Below are positions 40,714 to 49,623 of a stretch of 64,000 nt of DNA, in pieces; positions within the stretch are counted from its first letter, which is position 1, and each line of letters begins with the position of its first letter. Made by a program: the position numbers and the translations under genes. The notes under the pieces are model-generated. The model was not told the DNA's origin and searched no databases. It worked only from the letters and a program-made list of their open reading frames with translations. Source of the DNA: Exiguobacterium sp. TNDT2 (GTDB taxonomy: Bacteria; Bacillota; Bacilli; Exiguobacteriales; Exiguobacteriaceae); NCBI RefSeq assembly GCF_003331145.1, contig NZ_QLVE01000030.1, forward strand, positions 1 through 64,000. Reading direction: 5' to 3'.

Positions 40714-42444
40714 ATGGATTACGGAATTTATGGAATTTTAATTGGAATTATTGTCATCGCATTAGGGGCGATGCTGGGAAGCATGCTTATGCGGAAGAAT
40801 TTTTATCAAAAAATTGATGATTTAGATATGCGTAAACAAAGCGTGCTCAGCGCCAGCGTACCAGCCGAACTGCAGAAGTTCAAACAATGGCCGATGGAAG
40901 GCGAGACGAAAGAAAAGTTCGAACGATGGCATCAGTCGTGGGATGAACTCGTCACCGTACATACCGGTCAAATTGATGAGGCACTCTATCACGCAGAAGA
41001 AGATTTGGACAAGTATCGCTTTCTCAAGGTCAAAGCGGATTTAAATACGACCGAACAGTTGATTGAAGAACTCGAGTCAATGGTACATACCATGCTCGAC
41101 GAGATGGTGGAGTTCGATCAACATCATTCGTCACTCCTCGATATTGTTAAAAAAGATGAGAAAGAGCTGTACCAATTCCGAAAGACGCTCGTCGCTCAAA
41201 GCAGTGCATTTGGTCCGACATATGAACTCGTCGAGGCTGAAATCGCGGCAGCAGAAGCCAAACGAACGGAAATGATTACGCTAAAGCAAGAAGGTCAGGT
41301 GTCGGAGGCATACACGGCGGGGCAGGATTTGTCTGAAAAAGTGGCGAAAATCCGTGAACTCGTCAATACGATTCCGCAGTTTGTCCGTACGGTACAAATG
41401 GACTTAAAACAACAGCTCAACCAATTGCGATCGGGGCATAAAGAGATGCAAATGGATGGCTATGCGCTCGAGCCGCTCGGTTTAATGGAAGAAATTGAAC
41501 AGGCGGAAGATCGTCGGTCGGCCCTCATGGACCGCATCGAACAACTCGACTTCGATCATTTCGAGATGGATATGCAGCAGCTCAGTTCAGATATCGATCA
41601 GTTGTTCGAAGCATTCCGGACCGAAGTCGACGCCCGCCAATACGTGAAAAAAGAATTCGCAAACGTGAAAGAGCGGGACCGGCAGACGAGCGAAGCTATG
41701 GCACGCCTCCATGAAGAAATGACCCGACTCGTCAGCAACTATGAGATCAACGCCAGGGTCGGAGAAGAGTTCGAGCAGCTCGAACGTGAACGGACAACGC
41801 TCACGGCGAACGTGCTTGACATCGAACAGGCACTCGTCGCCCAAGTTATTCCGTACAGTATGATTAAAGCAAAGGTGCAAGAAGCGAAACGGTCGCTCGA
41901 TCAGTTCAGCGCCATGCATGAACGGTTCATCGAGAATACGAACTCGCTCCGTAAAGAAGAGCTCGAAGTTCGCAACAAACTCGAGTCTTGGAAAAAGGAA
42001 CTGTCAGCTCACCGTCGTCTTCTCACGAAAAGCGCCATGCCGGTCGTCCCGGCAGATTTGACGAGTGATATGCGTCAGTTGCAAAAAGGTGTTCACTCAC
42101 TAGATGAGCAGTTCGAGAAGGCGCCATTTAACATGACCTATATCGTCGGACTCAGCCATGACGTCGAGGAGACGATGGACAACTTTCGCGATCGGGTCAA
42201 AGCGCTCTTGCGCCAAGTCACTTACGCTGAGCAACTTCTGCAATATGCGAACCGGTACCGCCGGCGGGACAATGAGGTCCATATTGCCTTGACGCTCGCC
42301 GAGAATAAGTTTTTACATGGTGAGTACGGGACGGCCGTCGAAATCGGTGAACGTGTCCTCGGACGCTTTGATGAACGTGCCACTCATGAAATTCGTCAGC
42401 GGGTCGAAAAAGGTTTGGAGCAACAAGAACTATTACGAAAATAA
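40714..42444 (+). CDS. ezrA: Septation ring formation regulator EzrA
   Basis: A 576-residue protein with one N-terminal membrane anchor (about residues 3-24) and a long cytoplasmic all-helical spectrin-like region with many coiled-coil stretches. The length and composition match EzrA, which regulates FtsZ ring assembly and recruits PBP1. The C-terminal QYANRYRRRDNEV patch (about 509-521) corresponds to the QNR region needed for midcell localisation. ATG 40714 is preferred (GGAGG upstream); GTG 40705 and TTG 40696 are in frame but too close to the site. It is divergent from ytsP. Confidence 0.93.
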   Translation: MDYGIYGILIGIIVIALGAMLGSMLMRKNFYQKIDDLDMRKQSVLSASVPAELQKFKQWPMEGETKEKFERWHQSWDELVTVHTGQIDEALYHAEEDLDKYRFLKVKADLNTTEQLIEELESMVHTMLDEMVEFDQHHSSLLDIVKKDEKELYQFRKTLVAQSSAFGPTYELVEAEIAAAEAKRTEMITLKQEGQVSEAYTAGQDLSEKVAKIRELVNTIPQFVRTVQMDLKQQLNQLRSGHKEMQMDGYALEPLGLMEEIEQAEDRRSALMDRIEQLDFDHFEMDMQQLSSDIDQLFEAFRTEVDARQYVKKEFANVKERDRQTSEAMARLHEEMTRLVSNYEINARVGEEFEQLERERTTLTANVLDIEQALVAQVIPYSMIKAKVQEAKRSLDQFSAMHERFIENTNSLRKEELEVRNKLESWKKELSAHRRLLTKSAMPVVPADLTSDMRQLQKGVHSLDEQFEKAPFNMTYIVGLSHDVEETMDNFRDRVKALLRQVTYAEQLLQYANRYRRRDNEVHIALTLAENKFLHGEYGTAVEIGERVLGRFDERATHEIRQRVEKGLEQQELLRK

Positions 42445-42453
42445 TGATGCATG

Positions 42454-42498
42454 AAGATTGACGTAAACGGGAATTAACGTAGACGTCAATCTTTTTTT
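42454..42498 (+). terminator. Rho-independent terminator of ezrA
   Basis: AAGATTGACGT / ACGTCAATCTT 11-bp stem around an 18-base loop, followed by T7. Confidence 0.82.
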
Positions 42499-42518
42499 GA
42501 ATCGAGGAGGAATGTTTG

Positions 42519-44090
42519 ATGGGAACGTTATGGGTAAACGGAAAAATTTATACGATGAATAAAGAGGATGAATTGGCACGTGCCATGTATGTTGATCATG
42601 GTCGGATCGTAAAGATGGGGGAAGAAGGACACCTTCGTCGTATCTATGCTGGAAGGATCAAACAAATTGTGAATCTTGAAGGGAAGAGTGTATATCCTGC
42701 GTTCACTGATTCACATATGCATTTAATTGGATATGGGGAAGCCCTCGACCGGGTCGACGCGACCGATACGACAGATTTGCAAGCTCTGCTCGAATCGATG
42801 AAGCAGAAGGGCGGAAGCGACGATTGGCTCGTTGCGGAAGGGTTTAATGACCGTCTGCTCGGAACGATGCCGACACGCGAGATGATTGATGCAATCATCC
42901 CAGACCGGCCCGTCGTCTTGAAGCGCGTCTGTCGCCACGTCGCCGTCGTCAACTCGAAAGGGTTAGAACGGCTCGGCTTGATTCATCACACCGTCATCGA
43001 AGGCGGGAAACTCGGACGCGATGCGGACGGGAAGTTAAACGGGGTGCTCTATGACGCGGCGCTCGACCTGCTCCATAAAGAACTCGGCGGAAATCGCGAG
43101 AAGAATATCGCCTCGCTCCATCGGGCCATCGACTCGCTCTTCGCCCACGGGATCGTCGGTGCGCATACGGAAGACTTGTTCTATCACGGTGACCCGCTCG
43201 AGACGATTCAAGCGTATGAGGATGTGTTAGCGGATCTTCCGTTCCATGCCCATCTGCTCGTTCATGAGCAAGTCGTCGATCAATTGATTCGTCACGACGC
43301 GCTCGCAAAACGGCCGCGCTTCGATTTTGGAGCGATGAAACTGTTCGTCGACGGATCGTTCGGGGGACGGACGGCGCTCTTATCAGAACCATATACGGAC
43401 GAACCGGGTCAGCGCGGAATCGAGGTGCATCGCCCGGATCATCTCGAGGCGCTCGTTAAAAAGGCGCGGTCGTACGGGATGAACGTGGCAGCCCATGTCA
43501 TCGGTGACGCCGCCGCTGAACAGTTCATCACCTTGCTCGAGAAGTATCCGGCCAAACGTGGGACGCGAGACCGAATCATTCACGCCTCGCTTCTGAGCGA
43601 TGCGTTGTTAAAACGGATTCAGGCTCTTCCTGTATTGATTGATGCACAACCAATTTTCTTGTCAGATGATATGAACTTATTGTTCGACAGACTTGGGAAC
43701 GATCGGGTCGATGAGGCCTATCGCTTCAAATCGATGCTCGAAACGGGAGCGCTCTTCCTTGGAGGCAGTGATGCCCCGATCTCTTCAGTCGATGTGCGGA
43801 AAGGCTTATATGCGGCGGTCACTCGTCAATCGTTCGAGGAGTCAGGCGCGCTCAATCCACCGGAACGCCTGTCGATGTATGAGGCGCTCCGTAGCTTCAC
43901 CTACGCACCGCGCGTCGCCACAGGCACACACGGACGTGACGGCCTATTGATTCAAAGCTATAACGCGACGTTCACCGTATGGGAAGAAGATTTCTTCGAA
44001 CTCCGCGGACGCGATATCCTCGACAACCGACTTGTCATGACGGTCGTCGAAGGGACGCCCGTATACGAGGCCGACGTCGTCACCGCATAA
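42519..44090 (+). CDS. ytcJ: Amidohydrolase family 3 protein (YtcJ-like)
   Basis: A 523-residue metal-dependent hydrolase. N-terminal beta-sandwich strands start LWVNGKIYTM. The barrel has the FTDSHMHL metal motif (HxH, about residues 68-75), a further metal region AHVIGDAA (about 327-334) and an SDAPISS motif near the end (about 416-422) with the catalytic Asp. The family includes N-substituted formamide deformylase and exoenzyme regulatory-like proteins; the substrate here is unknown. ATG 42519 follows GAGGAGG; TTG 42516 immediately precedes it. It sits where Bacillus has ytcJ-type genes. Confidence 0.85.
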   Translation: MGTLWVNGKIYTMNKEDELARAMYVDHGRIVKMGEEGHLRRIYAGRIKQIVNLEGKSVYPAFTDSHMHLIGYGEALDRVDATDTTDLQALLESMKQKGGSDDWLVAEGFNDRLLGTMPTREMIDAIIPDRPVVLKRVCRHVAVVNSKGLERLGLIHHTVIEGGKLGRDADGKLNGVLYDAALDLLHKELGGNREKNIASLHRAIDSLFAHGIVGAHTEDLFYHGDPLETIQAYEDVLADLPFHAHLLVHEQVVDQLIRHDALAKRPRFDFGAMKLFVDGSFGGRTALLSEPYTDEPGQRGIEVHRPDHLEALVKKARSYGMNVAAHVIGDAAAEQFITLLEKYPAKRGTRDRIIHASLLSDALLKRIQALPVLIDAQPIFLSDDMNLLFDRLGNDRVDEAYRFKSMLETGALFLGGSDAPISSVDVRKGLYAAVTRQSFEESGALNPPERLSMYEALRSFTYAPRVATGTHGRDGLLIQSYNATFTVWEEDFFELRGRDILDNRLVMTVVEGTPVYEADVVTA

Positions 44091-44092
44091 GA

Positions 44093-44126
44093 AAAGGCTA
44101 GTCATCCATGAGGATGGCTAGCCTTT
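44093..44126. terminator. Bidirectional terminator between amidohydrolase and nadK
   Basis: AAAGGCTAGTCATCC / GGATGGCTAGCCTTT (one T-G pair), 4-base loop. Confidence 0.82.
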
Positions 44127-44132
44127 CGTCGC

Positions 44133-44942
44133 TTAAAAGAATGAGCGTTGTACTTTGTGCCAGAACGAGTTGTTTTTTAATTTGACCGTTTTGACGACTT
44201 GGTCAGAGAGTTCGATATCAATCCGGTCGGTGTACTTTAGGCTGAGCGCCTCGTTGTCCATCCCGATAATCGGATAGTCGTTCCCGTCCTCGACGATCCG
44301 GAGGGACAGCTTTCGAGATTCATGGACGATGAATGACGAACCGAGCGTCCGGTAACGGTTGTTGTTCACCGACGCGATTTCGCTCACTTGCATGCATGGG
44401 ATGAGCGGATCGACGATCGCGCCGTCGAGTGATTTATTGTAAGCCGTCGAGCCGGTCGGCGTCGACACGACCATGCCGTCGCCGCGGAACGTCTCGAAGT
44501 GCAGGTCGTCAATGTATACTTCAATGGCAAGCGATTTGATGATACTTGATTTAATCGAGGCCTCGTTCAAACAAAGCATCGGTGTCGATTCATTGATTGA
44601 CGCCGACAAGAGCGGGTATTTCCGCACCTCGAGGCCGGCTTCGATGCGAGCACTGTTGTCCGAGAACAAGCGATCGACTTCGTCAAGTTTATGTATATCG
44701 AAGTCGCAATAAAACTCGTTCAAGCCGCGACCGAACCCGACGTAAATGGCGTCTTGGCGGAATCCTGTATAACGAACGGCCTGTAAGAATGCGCCATCTC
44801 CCCCGATGGCGACGATGATGTTGGCGTCTTCCGGACGATTGACGACGTTAAAACCGTGCTTCTCACCGATTTCAATTAGTTTCTTTACCTCTTTCGTAAA
44901 GTCGTTGACGTTACGATGGTACAAATAAACGTTGTTTCTCAT
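44133..44942 (-). CDS. nadK: NAD kinase, Bacillus PpnKB/NadK2-type
   Basis: A 269-residue ATP-NAD kinase producing NADP. IVAIGGDGAFLQAVR (GGDG motif, about residues 47-61), CLNEASI (NExS, about 123-129) and VVSTPTGSTAYNKSLDG (about 158-174) are the conserved active-site motifs. The location near tpx, ytxK and ackA matches ytdI (the second NAD kinase) of Bacillus rather than the yjbN copy. Confidence 0.93.
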   Translation of the reverse strand: MRNNVYLYHRNVNDFTKEVKKLIEIGEKHGFNVVNRPEDANIIVAIGGDGAFLQAVRYTGFRQDAIYVGFGRGLNEFYCDFDIHKLDEVDRLFSDNSARIEAGLEVRKYPLLSASINESTPMLCLNEASIKSSIIKSLAIEVYIDDLHFETFRGDGMVVSTPTGSTAYNKSLDGAIVDPLIPCMQVSEIASVNNNRYRTLGSSFIVHESRKLSLRIVEDGNDYPIIGMDNEALSLKYTDRIDIELSDQVVKTVKLKNNSFWHKVQRSFF

Positions 44943-45107
44943 CTAAGTCATCCCCTTTGTCAATTGAGTCTCTTTTATTATACAGCGTTTTAGACACTCG
45001 ATATAGGGAAAATCACAATCAGGCCGTCTGAGTCGGGAGACTTGTTATGAGGACGGCGCCATCGATATGATGAAGAAGTAAAAAATCAAGTTAAAGGGGA
45101 TGAAACG

Positions 45108-45596
45108 ATGCCAACATTTAAAGGCAATACCGTTACACTGCAAGGGGACCCGGTCAAAGTCGGAGATGCCGCACCGGACTTTACAGCGCTGACGACGGCA
45201 CTTGACGAGGTGACGCTCGCATCCTACCCGGGGAAAAAACTGATTAGTGTCGTCCCGTCGATCGATACAGGCGTCTGTGATGCACAAACGCGTGCGTTCA
45301 ACGAAAAGGCCGCAACGTTTGGCGGGACCATCTTGACCGTATCGAACGATTTACCGTTCGCACAACGTCGCTGGTGTGCGGCGTCAGGGCTTGAGAATGT
45401 CATCATGTTGTCGGACCATCGTGATCAATCGTTCGCAAAAGCGTACGGGGTACTGATGGAAGAACTTCGTCTTCTCGCGCGTTCGGTGTTCGTCATCGAT
45501 TCGGAAGGCACGGTCCAGTATGTCCAGTACATGGATGAGATGACAGACGAGGTTGATTTCGATGCAGCGCTCGAGGCGTTTGATAAAGCGAACTGA
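45108..45596 (+). CDS. tpx: Thiol peroxidase Tpx (atypical 2-Cys peroxiredoxin)
   Basis: A 162-residue peroxiredoxin. The peroxidatic Cys lies in [15 protein letters not shown] (about residues 49-63) and the resolving Cys in RRWCAASG (about 91-98), the pair defining the Tpx class. The catalytic Arg is in AQRRW or ARSVF. Tpx reduces lipid and hydrogen peroxides with thioredoxin electrons. GGGG precedes the ATG. It keeps the Bacillus order tpx-ytxK-ackA. Confidence 0.94.
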   Translation: MPTFKGNTVTLQGDPVKVGDAAPDFTALTTALDEVTLASYPGKKLISVVPSIDTGVCDAQTRAFNEKAATFGGTILTVSNDLPFAQRRWCAASGLENVIMLSDHRDQSFAKAYGVLMEELRLLARSVFVIDSEGTVQYVQYMDEMTDEVDFDAALEAFDKAN

Positions 45597-45646
45597 TTCG
45601 CTTGGCGAAATGGCCACGAATCGCTTACACTTATAGACGTGAACCG

Positions 45647-45675
45647 ACCGGCTCTCCACAAGAGAGCCGGTTTTG
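45647..45675 (+). terminator. Rho-independent terminator of tpx
   Basis: ACCGGCTCTC / GAGAGCCGGT perfect 10-bp stem, CACAA loop, TTTTG tail. Confidence 0.8.
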
Positions 45676-45695
45676 TATGGAAAGGATGATCGAAG

Positions 45696-46583
45696 ATGGA
45701 ACGATTTGAACAGTTATATCGGGATTGGAAGAAAGAGGCGAAGAAGCTGACGACCGATCTTGATTTGTTGCCGCTCGAGGCGTTGATTGAAGTATTTGAA
45801 CGAGTCGATGTTGAACGAGAGAAGGCAGATGACGTCCGCAAAGCGGTAAGCCTGCTCGTCCTCGAAGAGACGACGACGCTCCCGCCGAACCACCAACCGA
45901 CGCCGGACGCCGTTAGCCTCTTCATCGGGTACTTAGCGACGAAGCTCGTCAAAGACGGGGCGAATGTGCTTGAACTTGGAAGCGGGACGGGGACGCTCAC
46001 CCATGCCGTGTTGACACAATTGGAAGATGCCACCGCCCAAGCTGTCGAGGTCGATGAGACGATGCTCCGTCTGTCGTACGCAATCAGCAATTTGCTTGGA
46101 AAACCGGTATCGTACTTCCATCAAGATGCGCTCGCGTCCCTGTTCGTCGAGCCGAGCGATTTGGCGCTCGTCGATTTGCCAATCGGATATTATCCGAATG
46201 ATGAGGTGGCGTCCGGCTACGCCTTGAAACGGGATGAAGGTCATTCCTACTCGCACTTCTTGTTGATTGAACAAGCGATGCGTCACTTGAAACCAGGCGG
46301 TCACGGGATTTTTGTCATCCCGAACAATTTGTTTGAACAAGATGACGAAGGGAAATTAAAACAGTGGATGGACCGTGAGGCCGTCGTCAAAGGTGTACTT
46401 CAATTGCCGACGACGATGTTTAAAGATGAGCGGTATGCGAAGAGCCTATTGCTGTTACAAAAGCTCGGGGAAGGCGTCAAACGCCCGAAACAAGCGCTCC
46501 TCGTCGAGTTGCCGTCGTTCACGGACGTACGTGCGGTTGCCAACATTGTGAAACAGATTGATGACTGGTTTAAAACAACATAA
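45696..46583 (+). CDS. ytxK: YtxK-like class I SAM-dependent methyltransferase
   Basis: A 295-residue protein resembling the DNA N6-adenine methyltransferase fold. NVLELGSGTGTLTHAVL (about residues 89-105) is the SAM loop; the catalytic (D/N)PPY motif is changed to LVDLPIGYYP (about 153-162). GGHGIFVIPNNLF (about 203-215) corresponds to a later core strand. Bacillus YtxK has the same neighbourhood upstream of ackA. The absence of a standard NPPF/Y motif makes DNA methylation uncertain; a different substrate is possible. Confidence 0.87.
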   Translation: MERFEQLYRDWKKEAKKLTTDLDLLPLEALIEVFERVDVEREKADDVRKAVSLLVLEETTTLPPNHQPTPDAVSLFIGYLATKLVKDGANVLELGSGTGTLTHAVLTQLEDATAQAVEVDETMLRLSYAISNLLGKPVSYFHQDALASLFVEPSDLALVDLPIGYYPNDEVASGYALKRDEGHSYSHFLLIEQAMRHLKPGGHGIFVIPNNLFEQDDEGKLKQWMDREAVVKGVLQLPTTMFKDERYAKSLLLLQKLGEGVKRPKQALLVELPSFTDVRAVANIVKQIDDWFKTT

Positions 46584-46709
46584 TTTTTATTGGGCAAAAG
46601 ACTTGAAAAACATATACCATATCAAGTATCTTCATTATGATACAGTTATCGGTTTTTAAGAGAACAGATAAAGACTCGTGTTTAAATCGAAAGGTAAGAG
46701 GTGTATGAC

Positions 46710-47921
46710 ATGACAAAAATTATGGCAGTCAACGCAGGTAGTTCGTCATTAAAGTTCCAGCTTCTCGAGATGCCATCTGAGAAGATGCTCGCCGTCGGTC
46801 TCGTCGAGCGTGTCGGAAAAGAAGATGCGATCTTCACGATTAAATATGGCGAAGGACAAAAGTTCCATATCGTCACGCCGCTTCATTCACATAAGGAAGC
46901 GGTCGAACTCTCGCTCGAAAAATTGATTGACCTTGATATCATCCAGTCGTTCGATGAAATCGCAGGCGTCGGTCACCGTGTCCTTCACGGGAAAGAGTTG
47001 TACGCGGATTCGGTCGTCATCGACGATGAAGTCATGAAGAATATCGAATCGTTCGTCGAACTCGGACCGCTCCATATCCCGCCAAACTTGACGGGGATTC
47101 GTGCGTTCCAATCGATTTTGCCGAACGTGCCACAAGTCGCTGTCTTCGACACAGCGTTCCACCAATCGATGCCGGAAGAGAACTTCTTGTACAGCCTCCC
47201 GTATGAGTACTACACAGAGCACGGCGTCCGGAAGTACGGTTTCCACGGGACGAGCCACAAGTACGTCACGCAACGCGCGGCGGAGCTTCTCGGTCGTCCG
47301 CTTGAAGACCTTCGTTTGATCTCATGTCACCTCGGTAGTGGTGCATCGATTGCAGCGGTTGCCGGTGGTCGTTCAATCGATACGACGATGGGCTTCACAC
47401 CGCTTGAAGGGATCACGATGGGCACACGTTCCGGATCACTCGACCCGGCTCTCATCCCGTTCTTGATGCAAAAGACAGGCAAGTCGGCTGAAGACGTATT
47501 GAACGTCATGAACAAAGAGTCAGGCGTCTACGGTCTTTCAGGGATTTCGAGTGACTTGCGCGACATCGAGCAGGCAGCGGCTGAAGGTAACCACCGTGCC
47601 GAAATCTCGCTCAAAATCTTCTCGAACCGTATTCACGGCTACATCGGTCAGTATGCGGCAGAGATGAACGGTGTCGATGCGATCATCTTCACAGCTGGTG
47701 TCGGAGAAAACTCTGACGTCATCCGTGAGCGTATCCTTCGTGGCCTTGAGTTCATGGGCGTCTACTGGGACCCATCGCTCAACAACGGGGCACGCGGCAA
47801 AGAGTTGTTCATCAACTACCCGCACTCACCGGTCAAAGTCATCATCATCCCGACGAACGAAGAATTGGTCATCGCGCGCGATACAGTTCGCATCGCCAAC
47901 CTCGTCGAATCACACGTTTAA
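46710..47921 (+). CDS. ackA: Acetate kinase
   Basis: A 403-residue ASKHA-fold kinase interconverting acetyl phosphate and acetate with [23 protein letters not shown] (about residues 5-21) and [11 protein letters not shown] (about 174-184) are the two acetate kinase signatures. [12 protein letters not shown] and the C-terminal [10 protein letters not shown] (about 325-334) are nucleotide-binding loops. ATG 46710 is chosen with GAGGTG 6 bases upstream; GTG 46701 lies inside that site. A terminator follows. Confidence 0.96.
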   Translation: MTKIMAVNAGSSSLKFQLLEMPSEKMLAVGLVERVGKEDAIFTIKYGEGQKFHIVTPLHSHKEAVELSLEKLIDLDIIQSFDEIAGVGHRVLHGKELYADSVVIDDEVMKNIESFVELGPLHIPPNLTGIRAFQSILPNVPQVAVFDTAFHQSMPEENFLYSLPYEYYTEHGVRKYGFHGTSHKYVTQRAAELLGRPLEDLRLISCHLGSGASIAAVAGGRSIDTTMGFTPLEGITMGTRSGSLDPALIPFLMQKTGKSAEDVLNVMNKESGVYGLSGISSDLRDIEQAAAEGNHRAEISLKIFSNRIHGYIGQYAAEMNGVDAIIFTAGVGENSDVIRERILRGLEFMGVYWDPSLNNGARGKELFINYPHSPVKVIIIPTNEELVIARDTVRIANLVESHV

Positions 47922-47930
47922 GCAATTGCT

Positions 47931-47968
47931 ACGTCCGTTCCGTTTCTTGCGGGACGGGCGTTTTTTTT
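47931..47968 (+). terminator. Rho-independent terminator of ackA
   Basis: ACGTCCGTTCCG / CGGGACGGGCGT stem with two T-G pairs, TTTCTTG loop, T8 tail. Confidence 0.88.
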
Positions 47969-48354
47969 AGTGCTTTTGACACATGAAGTGGAATGACATG
48001 ATGACAATAGACCGAATACTTTAATCTTGCTTGTAACATTTGACGTAAGAAAAGGTAGGTTTCGTAACAAATCAGATATATTAGTTCCGTTAATTGGAAA
48101 TTGTTATGACGAAAACTTAAGTTTCTTGTCACAACCGTGATTTGCCTTTAAAGAATGACGGTTTTGTAATTGAAACGTAACTTTCCTGACACTTAAATGA
48201 ATTTTAGTTGTAAACGCACATCTTCATATTTCGTCATATAGTTATCTGGACGAAACAATTAGCAATGTATGCGATATGTGACAGTGAATGCAGCACCACG
48301 GATTCGACACCATGAATAGACAGCTCACAAACCGAATAGGAGAGGACGAACCCC
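47969..48354. promoter_or_regulatory. Long gene-free upstream region of the 3D-domain protein
   Basis: 386 AT-rich bases without a supportable reading frame. The segment contains repeated (T/C)GTAAC-like words (48032, 48078, 48176) and one two-part WalR-like site at 48165-48181. Such long, box-containing upstream regions are common for autolysin genes. Confidence 0.5.
48165..48181 (+). promoter_or_regulatory. Possible WalR (YycF) box
   Basis: TGTAAT-TGAAA-CGTAAC matches the direct-repeat consensus TGTWAH-N5-TGTWAH with one mismatch (first base of the second half). It lies 190 bases upstream of a secreted 3D-domain wall protein, the class of gene controlled by WalRK in Bacillus. Confidence 0.5.
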
Positions 48355-48948
48355 ATGCTCAAAAAAATTGGAACGGTCTTACTACTGACGGTCATGACAC
48401 TCGCAATGTTCTTACCACAACAACAAGTTGAAGCGTCTTCAAAAGTTTACGTTCAAAGCCAGGTCAACGGATTGAATGTGCGCTCGGCGGGCTCCCTTAG
48501 CGGCAAAGTCATCGGCAAAATCAATAAAGGTCAACAACTCCAACGCACCGGTTCAAAAGGGGCTTGGATTCGTGTCAACTATAAAGGCAAGGCAGGTTGG
48601 ATCGCTACAAAATACTTACGCACTGTGAAAGGATCGGTCGCGAAGTCAAGCGGGAAAACATATACAATGAACGCATCGGCCTATACACCATATTGCAGAG
48701 GATGTTCAGGCGTAACGGCACTAGGTTGGAACGTCCGGGCTCAAAAACGTAACGTCGTCGCTGTCGATCCGCGCGTCATTCCACTCGGTAAAAAAGTACA
48801 AGTGTTTGTCGGTGGGAAGTTGATGGGCACATACACAGCGGCTGACACGGGCGGCGCCATTAAAGGGAATAAAATCGATATTTTGATGTATTCGCAAAGT
48901 GCGGCCCTTCATTTCGGTCGTAAGACAGTTACCGTCAAAGTGTTATAA
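48355..48948 (+). CDS. Secreted SH3b plus 3D-domain cell-wall protein
   Basis: A 197-residue protein with a signal peptide (about residues 1-27, cleavage near VEA-SS). A bacterial SH3 domain follows (about 30-90, GLNVRSAGSLSGKVIGKI, GKAGWIATKYL). The C-terminal 3D domain (about 100-197) includes NASAYTPYCRGC, VVAVDPRVIPLGKKV and ADTGGAIKGNKIDI, with the three aspartates that name the family. The 3D domain shares the double-psi barrel of MltA-type lytic enzymes, as in YocH of Bacillus. It likely binds and cleaves or remodels peptidoglycan outside the cell. GGAGAGG lies upstream. Confidence 0.9.
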   Translation: MLKKIGTVLLLTVMTLAMFLPQQQVEASSKVYVQSQVNGLNVRSAGSLSGKVIGKINKGQQLQRTGSKGAWIRVNYKGKAGWIATKYLRTVKGSVAKSSGKTYTMNASAYTPYCRGCSGVTALGWNVRAQKRNVVAVDPRVIPLGKKVQVFVGGKLMGTYTAADTGGAIKGNKIDILMYSQSAALHFGRKTVTVKVL

Positions 48949-48954
48949 GTAGAT

Positions 48955-48996
48955 ACATGAGAAGGGCCATCGCATACGTGATGGCCCTTCTCATGT
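48955..48996. terminator. Long hairpin between the 3D-domain gene and the UspA gene
   Basis: ACATGAGAAGGGCCATC / GATGGCCCTTCTCATGT, 17-bp perfect stem with an 8-base loop, between convergent genes. No T-tract follows on either strand, so termination may be of a different type or inefficient. Confidence 0.6.
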
Positions 48997-49002
48997 ATTG
49001 TG

Positions 49003-49440
49003 TTATTGGCGGACGATGAGAACATCACACTTCGAGTAGCGGACGATGCTTTCAGAGACGCTACCGATAAAGAAGCGTTCGACGGCGTTCAATCCGGTCG
49101 CTCCACAGATGATAAGATCAATGTCGTGATTCGGTGCGATTTTTTTAGCAATCGTCACTTTCGGAGAGCCATACTCGATGACTGTCTCGATGTCTTTGAC
49201 ACCTCGTTCTTTTGCTCGATTGACATAATCTTCGAGTAATTCCTTCGCATACGTCTCGGCACGCTCTGTAATCGTCCGGTCATACGCTTCGACCGTGGCG
49301 AACGTCCGTGTATCAATCACGTGGCCGATATACAGCTTGCCTTCGTTTCGAAGGGCGACGTCAATTGCAGTTTCAAAAGCACGTTCCGCCTCTTTTGAGC
49401 CGTCGACGGCAGATAGAATATGTTTGTAGACAATGGCCAT
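49003..49440 (-). CDS. Universal stress protein UspA family
   Basis: A 145-residue Usp domain. It starts YKHILSAVDGSKEAERAFE and ends GATGLNAVERFFIGSVSESIVRYSKCDVLIVR, which holds the ATP-binding pattern Gx2Gx9G(S/T). An ATP-binding rather than UspA-only type is therefore expected. ATG 49440 is chosen with AAAGG upstream; an in-frame ATG at 49497 lacks a site. In Bacillus-like genomes a usp gene is often found beside ackA. Confidence 0.9.
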   Translation of the reverse strand: MAIVYKHILSAVDGSKEAERAFETAIDVALRNEGKLYIGHVIDTRTFATVEAYDRTITERAETYAKELLEDYVNRAKERGVKDIETVIEYGSPKVTIAKKIAPNHDIDLIICGATGLNAVERFFIGSVSESIVRYSKCDVLIVRQ

Positions 49441-49623
49441 GTAAATCCCAACCTTTCGCTTGAAATGTACGTGCGGCTTACATGTATAGTATACCACTTT
49501 CGTCTAAATTCACGCCCGGTTCTTTCAGAAATGTGTGAAATTTTCACAACTTTCTACTTGAACAGGTTGAAGTTTGGAAATGCACAGGCGGAACGGGTAA
49601 GATGATACAGAGGAGGGATGACG

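Noticed and set aside
46635-46648. Possible cre site upstream of ackA (TGATACAGTTATCG)
   Set aside because: CcpA activates ackA in Bacillus, but this sequence lacks the invariant CG core and has three mismatches.
47929-48132. 67-codon minus-strand frame after ackA
   Set aside because: It overlaps the ackA terminator, has no ribosome binding site and no recognisable features.
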